A stretch of 57,744 bases of DNA. It comes from Sphingomonas sp. Leaf412. Its GTDB lineage: Bacteria; Pseudomonadota; Alphaproteobacteria; Sphingomonadales; Sphingomonadaceae. The notes under the pieces were generated by a model. It searched no databases. It was not told the origin of the DNA and saw only the letters and a program-made list of their open reading frames with translations. The stretch lies in assembly GCF_001425405.1 (NCBI RefSeq), contig NZ_LMQP01000002.1:364334-422077 (forward strand), written 5' to 3'. The translations under genes were made by a program, and so were the position numbers. Below, one piece after another: positions 53,122 to 57,744 of the stretch (position 1 is the first letter of the stretch; each line of letters begins with the position of its first letter).

Positions 53122-55476
53122 ATGATCGCGATCGACGGCCTGACCGCGATCGGCGCCGGCGTATTGGTGGCGCTGATCGTCGCGGGGGCGGTGGCGATGC
53201 TGGCGATCGGGCTGCGCGCGCGGCGTGCGGCGGCAGGGGATGCGCGGCAGCGCGCGCGGCTGGAGGCATTGCTCGACACCGCGCCGATGCAGCCCGTCGT
53301 CGTGCGGCCCGACGGCCGCGTGGAGATGCCGCGCCGCGTCGCCGACTGGCTGGGGCTCGACGCGCCCGCCGACTATCTGGACCGACTGGCGGGCGACGAT
53401 GGCTGGGGCCTGGATGCCATCGACGCGACGGCGCTGAACGCCGACGTGCAGGCGTGCCTGCGCGCCGCGCGCGGGTTCCTGCGCACCGTGCATTGCGACG
53501 GCGGACAGCGTGCGCTGACGGTGCAGGGGGAGCGGCGCGGCGATGCGGTCGTGCTGTGGGTGTTCGATTCCACCGCGACCGAGGGGGAGGTGCGCCTGCT
53601 GACCGCGGAGATCGCGGACCTGTCGCAGGCGTTCGATGCGCTGACCGGGCTGGTGGAGGCGGCGCCGCTGCCGATCTGGTACCGCGATTCCGACCTGAAC
53701 CTGGCGATGGTCAATTCGGCCTATGTCGCCGCGGTCGAGGGCACCGACGCCGCCGACGTCGTCGCGCGCGGCGTGGAGCTGGTCGAGGGGATGACGCAGG
53801 CGCAGGCGGGCGCGGTCGCGGCGCGGGAGAGCGGGCGCGCGCAGCAGCGCATCCTGCCCGCCACGATCGACGGTGCGCGCCGCGCGCTGCGCCTGCACGA
53901 CGTGCCGCTGCCCGTCGGCGGGTTCGCGGGATTCGCGGTCGACGTCGAGGAACTGGAACAGGCGAACGCGCGCGAGCGGCGGTTCGCGGAGGCGCAGCGC
54001 GCGACGCTGGACCGACTGTCCGCGGGCGTGGCGCAGTTCGGGCCGGACCGCGCGCTGGCGTTCTTCAACCAGCCGTTCCGGCGGATGTTCGCGATGCGCC
54101 GCGAATGGCTGTCCGACCGGCCCGAGTTCGACCGCGTGCTGGAACGGATGCGCGAGGCCAAGCGCGTGCCCGAGGTCCGCGACTTCCCCGGGTGGAAGGC
54201 GGAACGGCGCGGCTGGTTCCTCCAGACCGACGGCGCGCTGGAGGAGGCGTGGCACCTGCCCGGCGGCACGCACCTGCGCGTCGTGGCGCAGCCGCTGCCC
54301 GACGGCGGCCTGCTGCTGGTGTTCGAGGACCGGACCGAGCAGGTGCAGCTGGCCAGCGCGCGAGACACGTTGCTGCGCGTCCGCACCGCGACGTTCGACA
54401 ATCTTTTCGAGGCGCTCGGCGTGTTCGCCGCCGACGGCCGCCTGCAATTGTGGAACAATCGTTTCCGCGCGCTGTGGGATTTCGAGGAGGAGTTCCTGAG
54501 CAGCCATCCGCGCGTCGATGCGATCGCCGAACGCGTCGCGACGCGGCTGGCGAACCCGCAACATGCGCGCTTCATTTCCGAACTGGTCCGCTACGCCACG
54601 CAGGAGCGCAAGCAGCGGGCGGGCCAGGTCGCGCTGTCGGACGGGCGGCATTTCGAATTCGCGGCGGTGCCGCTGCCCGACGGCAACGCGCTGTTCACGA
54701 TGCTGGACATCTCCGACAGCCGCCGGATGGAACAGGCGCTGCGCGATCGCAACGAGGCGCTGGAGGCGGCGGACCGGGTGAAGACCGCGTTCGTCGCGAA
54801 CATGAGCTACGAACTGCGCACGCCGCTGACCTCGATCAGCGGATTTGCGGAAATGCTCCACGCCGGGTTCGCGGGCACGCTGTCGCCGGAGGCGACGGGG
54901 TATGTCGGGGCGATCCTGGACTCGGCGGAACGGCTGGGCCTGCTGATCGACGACGTGCTGGACCTGACGACGACCGCGGACAGCGAGACGCTGGAGCGTG
55001 CCGACGTCGACGTCGCGGTCGTCGCGCGGACCGCGGCCGATGCCCTGCGCCCGTCGGCGAAGCGCCACGCGGTCGACTATGTCATCGACGTGCAGCATTC
55101 GGTCGGGCGGCTGAACGCCGACGCCCGCCGCATCCGCGAGATCGTGGAACACCTGCTGCGCCATGCCATCGCCAGCGCGTCGGCCGGGGATCGGCAGGGC
55201 GGCAGCGTGCTGCTGCGTGCCGACGGGAATGCGCGGATGGCGCGCATCCTGGTGTCCGACGACGGCGAGGGGATGGATGCGGAGATGCAGGCCAACGCCT
55301 TCGACCGCTTCGCCGAGACGCAGATGGCGCCGGGCACCGACCGGGCGCTTGGGCTGGGCCTGCCGCTCGCCAAGCAGTTCGTGGAGGCGCACGGCGGCAC
55401 GATCAAGTTGCAGAGCGAACGGGGCAAGGGGACGCTGGTGACGGTCGAACTGCCGCGGCGGGCGGACGGCCGCTGA
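53122..55476 (+). CDS. divL: DivL-like PAS-domain kinase homologue with tyrosine in place of the phospho-histidine
   Basis: A 784-residue protein with one N-terminal TM helix (about residues 9-31), PAS-like domains (about 40-540) and HisKA/HATPase modules. The H-box reads FVANMSYELRTPLTSI, so the usual His is Tyr563. ATPase parts are present (VSDDGEGMD, GLGLPLAKQFVEAHGG). Caulobacter DivL is an essential cell-cycle protein with the same His-to-Tyr change near residue 550, and it modulates CckA. The order divL-tsaE-amgK-murU supports orthology. About 280 nt upstream has no gene or clear hairpin that I can see. Confidence 0.88.
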   Translation: MIAIDGLTAIGAGVLVALIVAGAVAMLAIGLRARRAAAGDARQRARLEALLDTAPMQPVVVRPDGRVEMPRRVADWLGLDAPADYLDRLAGDDGWGLDAIDATALNADVQACLRAARGFLRTVHCDGGQRALTVQGERRGDAVVLWVFDSTATEGEVRLLTAEIADLSQAFDALTGLVEAAPLPIWYRDSDLNLAMVNSAYVAAVEGTDAADVVARGVELVEGMTQAQAGAVAARESGRAQQRILPATIDGARRALRLHDVPLPVGGFAGFAVDVEELEQANARERRFAEAQRATLDRLSAGVAQFGPDRALAFFNQPFRRMFAMRREWLSDRPEFDRVLERMREAKRVPEVRDFPGWKAERRGWFLQTDGALEEAWHLPGGTHLRVVAQPLPDGGLLLVFEDRTEQVQLASARDTLLRVRTATFDNLFEALGVFAADGRLQLWNNRFRALWDFEEEFLSSHPRVDAIAERVATRLANPQHARFISELVRYATQERKQRAGQVALSDGRHFEFAAVPLPDGNALFTMLDISDSRRMEQALRDRNEALEAADRVKTAFVANMSYELRTPLTSISGFAEMLHAGFAGTLSPEATGYVGAILDSAERLGLLIDDVLDLTTTADSETLERADVDVAVVARTAADALRPSAKRHAVDYVIDVQHSVGRLNADARRIREIVEHLLRHAIASASAGDRQGGSVLLRADGNARMARILVSDDGEGMDAEMQANAFDRFAETQMAPGTDRALGLGLPLAKQFVEAHGGTIKLQSERGKGTLVTVELPRRADGR

Positions 55477-55478
55477 TC

Positions 55479-55928
55479 GTGGCGATGATCCTGCCCGACG
55501 CGGCGGCGACCGAGCGGGTGGGGCGCTATCTGGCCGGATTGTTGCGCCCGGGCGACGTCGTGACGCTGTCCGGCGGGCTGGGCGCGGGGAAGACCAGCCT
55601 GGCGCGCGGGACGCTGGCGGCGCTAGGGCTGGCGGGCGAGGCGCCCAGCCCGACGTTCGCGATCGTCCAGCCCTATGCCCCGCCGGAGGTGACGCTGCCG
55701 GTCGTCCATGTCGACCTGTACCGGATCGAGGATGCGCGCGACCTGGACGAACTGGGGCTGGACGAGGCGCGGCTCGATTCGGCGTTGCTGATCGAATGGC
55801 CCGAGCGCGCGGGCGCGGATCGCTGGCGCGATGCGCTCGCCCTGTCGCTATCGCCGACCGACGCCGGCGCGCGGCGCTTGACTTGGGTCGCCCCGGCGGC
55901 ATGGGAAAACCGATGGCGACCGACATGA
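55479..55928 (+). CDS. tsaE: tRNA threonylcarbamoyladenosine biosynthesis ATPase TsaE
   Basis: A 149-residue P-loop ATPase of the TsaE/YjeE family, needed for t6A modification at tRNA position 37 with TsaB, TsaC and TsaD. Walker A is GGLGAGKTSLARG; SPTFAIVQPY and HVDLYRIEDARDLDELGLDE are the typical TsaE segments, and LIEWPERAG follows. GTG 55479 is 2 nt after the divL stop; ATG 55485 is an alternative. Its 3' end overlaps the start region of amgK. Confidence 0.95.
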   Translation: MAMILPDAAATERVGRYLAGLLRPGDVVTLSGGLGAGKTSLARGTLAALGLAGEAPSPTFAIVQPYAPPEVTLPVVHVDLYRIEDARDLDELGLDEARLDSALLIEWPERAGADRWRDALALSLSPTDAGARRLTWVAPAAWENRWRPT

Positions 55929-56902
55929 TTCCGCCGGCGCATGCGCCCGACTTCCTCGCCGCCAACGGCTGGGGCGGGGCGCAGATCCTGCCGCTGGCGG
56001 GCGATGCGTCGTTCCGCCGCTATTTCCGCGTGCGCGACGGCGCGCGGTGCGCGGTGCTGATGGACGCGCCCCCGCCGCACGAGGATCCGCGCCCGTTCGT
56101 GGCGGTCGCGCGCTGGCTGGCGGCCCGCGATTTCGCCGCGCCCGCGATCCTGGCGGCGGACGAGGCGCGGGGGCTGATCCTGCTGGAGGATTTCGGCGAT
56201 CGCCGCATGCGCGAGGCGGTGGACGCGGACGCCGCCGCCTTGGTGCCGCTGTACGAGGCGGCGGTCGACGTGCTGATCGCGCTGCGCCGTTATCCGGCGG
56301 AGGAGCTGCGCCCCTACGACCGTGCCGAGCTGCATCGCGAGGCGGAGGTTTTGACCGAATGGTTCTGCCCCGCGGTGGGCCTGTCCGTCGACGCCGCGGG
56401 ATATCGCGCGGCGTGGGATACGGTGTTCGACCGCGTCGCGACCGATGCGCCGGTGACGGTGCTGCGTGATTATCATGCCGAGAATTTGATGCTGGTGGGC
56501 GACGGCGACCGCTTGGGCCTGCTGGATTTCCAGGACGCGCTGGCGGGGCATCCGGCCTACGACCTCGTCTCGCTGTTGCAGGACGCGCGGCGCGACGTGG
56601 AGCCCGCGATCGAGGACGCCATGCTGCGCCGCTATCGCGCGGCGACGGGGGAGGGGGACGCCTTCCTCGACGCCTATCACGTGCTGGGCGCGCAGCGGAA
56701 CGCGAAGATCGTCGGGGTCTTCACGCGATTGTGGAAGCGTGACGGCAAGCCGCGCTACGCCGGTTTGTGCCCGCGGGTCTGGGCCTATCTGGAGCGCGAC
56801 CTGACCCATCCGGTGCTGGCGCCGGTGGCGCGGTGGTTCGACGCCAACATCCCGCCGGAACTGCGCGGCGATCCCCTGCTGCTGTCGGGCGACCGCGCGT
56901 GA
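55913..56902 (+). CDS. amgK: N-acetylmuramate/N-acetylglucosamine kinase AmgK (APH-type fold)
   Basis: A 329-residue protein with aminoglycoside-phosphotransferase fold. GDASFRRYFRV opens the nucleotide loop, VLRDYHAENLMLV is the Brenner-type catalytic loop with the catalytic Asp, and GLLDFQDALAGHPAYDLVSLL is the metal-binding DxD-like segment. The closest layout is AmgK, the sugar 1-kinase that feeds MurNAc and GlcNAc into the MurU recycling route; the neighbouring murU supports it. Start 55913 is chosen; 55901 and 55925 are in frame. It overlaps tsaE and murU by a few bases. Confidence 0.9.
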   Translation: MATDMIPPAHAPDFLAANGWGGAQILPLAGDASFRRYFRVRDGARCAVLMDAPPPHEDPRPFVAVARWLAARDFAAPAILAADEARGLILLEDFGDRRMREAVDADAAALVPLYEAAVDVLIALRRYPAEELRPYDRAELHREAEVLTEWFCPAVGLSVDAAGYRAAWDTVFDRVATDAPVTVLRDYHAENLMLVGDGDRLGLLDFQDALAGHPAYDLVSLLQDARRDVEPAIEDAMLRRYRAATGEGDAFLDAYHVLGAQRNAKIVGVFTRLWKRDGKPRYAGLCPRVWAYLERDLTHPVLAPVARWFDANIPPELRGDPLLLSGDRA

Positions 56903-57654
56903 CGCGCCCGCGCTACATCCGCCCCGATCCCGGCGCGCGGGTTCCGCGCACCGCGATGGTCATGGCGGCGGGGATCGGGAAGCGGATGCGGCCGCTGACC
57001 GCCACGCGGCCCAAGCCGCTGGTGGAGGTGGCGGGCAGGGCGCTGCTCGACCATGCGCTCGACCGGCTGCGCGCCGCGGGCGTGGAGCGCGCGGTGGTCA
57101 ACGTCCATTACCTCGCCGACGCGCTGGAGGCGCATCTGAAGCACCGGGTCGACGGGATCGAGGTGCTGGTATCGGACGAGCGCGCGCAGTTGATGGAGAC
57201 CGGCGGCGGGCTGGTGCAGGCGCGCGCGCTGCTGGGCGACGAGCCGTTCCTGGTGGTGAACAGCGACAATCTGTGGATCGACGGGCCGACCGACGCGATC
57301 CGCCTGCTGGCGTCGCGCTGGGACGATGCGGCGATGGACGCATTGCTGCTGCTGATCCCCTATGCGCGTGCGAACAACCACGGCGGGCAGGGCGATTTCC
57401 ACCTCGCCGCCGATGGCCGCATCACGAAGCGCCGCGGCGCGGGGCGGGTGGCGCCGTTCGTCTACACCGGCGTGCAGATCGTCAGCCCGCGGCTGATCCG
57501 CGACTGGCCGGAAGGGCCGTTCTCGACCAACCTGTTCTGGAACCGCGCGATCGCGGACGGGCGCTGCTACGGCATGGTGCACCAGGGGTTGTGGTCCGAA
57601 CTGAACACGCCCGCCGCGATCCCGAAGACCGAGGCGCTGCTGGTCGATGGGTGA
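56899..57654 (+). CDS. murU: N-acetylmuramate 1-phosphate uridylyltransferase MurU
   Basis: A 251-residue nucleotidyltransferase. The signature VMAAGIGKRMRPLTATRPKPLVEVAGR is the UTP-binding loop; METGGGLVQA and VVNSDNLWIDG carry the metal site; the C-terminal QGLWSELNTP fits MurU. It makes UDP-MurNAc from MurNAc-1-P, completing the AmgK/MurU peptidoglycan recycling route known from Pseudomonas and Caulobacter. GTG 56899 overlaps the amgK stop by 4 nt (GTGA); ATG 56956 is a shorter alternative. Confidence 0.92.
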   Translation: MTRPRYIRPDPGARVPRTAMVMAAGIGKRMRPLTATRPKPLVEVAGRALLDHALDRLRAAGVERAVVNVHYLADALEAHLKHRVDGIEVLVSDERAQLMETGGGLVQARALLGDEPFLVVNSDNLWIDGPTDAIRLLASRWDDAAMDALLLLIPYARANNHGGQGDFHLAADGRITKRRGAGRVAPFVYTGVQIVSPRLIRDWPEGPFSTNLFWNRAIADGRCYGMVHQGLWSELNTPAAIPKTEALLVDG

Positions 57655-57668
57655 GGGGGCGCCCTATC

Positions 57669-57707
57669 CTCCCCGGCACGGGGAGGGGGACCAGCCGCAG
57701 GCTGGTG
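57669..57707. repeat. Two tandem hairpins after murU (dispersed repeat type)
   Basis: CCTCCCC-GGCAC-GGGGAGG (57669-57687) is followed by ACCAGCC-GCA-GGCTGGT (57691-57707). This pattern is common between sphingomonad genes (recalled) and could end the divL-murU transcript. Confidence 0.5.
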
Positions 57708-57744
57708 GAGGGGGGGCTCCGCAAGCGCCACGTTCGTGGAAAGG

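Noticed and set aside
1..57744. CRISPR arrays, tRNA or rRNA genes
   Set aside because: No regularly spaced direct repeats and no cloverleaf or rRNA-like sequence noticed on either strand.

Overview
The window comes from a high-GC alphaproteobacterium, most likely Sphingomonas or a close relative. Supporting signs are the RNase J/DUF1467 pair, a tyrosine-type (DivL-like) histidine-kinase homologue upstream of tsaE-amgK-murU, a long two-TM coiled-coil protein with the layout of Caulobacter TipN, a large TonB-dependent receptor, and dispersed hairpins built on a GAGCGAAGTCGAA-type core. All identifications are from reading the translated sequence; no database search was run.

Left flank (1-16374) is mostly housekeeping: the 3' part of RNase J, a DUF1467 membrane protein, a chemotaxis receptor-like protein, the TipN-like protein, aspartate-semialdehyde dehydrogenase, a FitAB/VapBC-type toxin-antitoxin pair, a marR-emrA-emrB efflux operon, an alpha/beta hydrolase, two small membrane proteins with Lys/Ala-rich tails, AMP nucleosidase, a peroxiredoxin, a YqgE/AlgH protein and S-adenosylhomocysteinase. 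The last is preceded by a perfect 20-bp palindrome that looks like a SahR-type operator. Right flank (53122-57654) is an overlapping divL-like/tsaE/amgK/murU operon (cell-cycle signalling, tRNA t6A modification, peptidoglycan sugar recycling).

The centre (16509-52844, about 36 kb) is a catabolic island that I interpret as a utilisation locus for plant hydroxyproline-rich glycoproteins (extensins). It encodes two Svx/AvrXca-like HExxH metallopeptidases, an S9 prolyl-peptidase-family enzyme, a DUF885 metallopeptidase-like protein, two GH127/DUF1680 beta-L-arabinofuranosidase-like proteins with Cys/Glu metal-site motifs, a GH43, two GH27 enzymes, a DUF5695-type protein, a periplasmic mutarotase and a TonB-dependent receptor. 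For the released monomers it has an oxidative L-arabinose route (sugar 1-dehydrogenase, arabonate dehydratase, AraD1) and an L-hydroxyproline route (2-epimerase, FAD D-amino-acid dehydrogenase, DHDPS-family deaminase, APC permease). Both routes lead to 2-oxoglutarate semialdehyde. Its dehydrogenase, an arabinonolactonase and an arabinose importer are not in the window.

Two FCD-type GntR regulators sit inside the island. An 11-bp palindrome TATAC-N-GTATA (0-1 mismatches) recurs in six intergenic regions of the island, in front of the S9/DUF5695/Svx operon, the GH127-DUF885-GH43 operon, the hydroxyproline epimerase, the hydroxyproline operon, the second Svx gene and the receptor. Weaker GTATAC variants lie before the arabinose genes and the second GH127. 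This suggests one locus-wide regulon, probably controlled by the GntR protein at 23754-24500.
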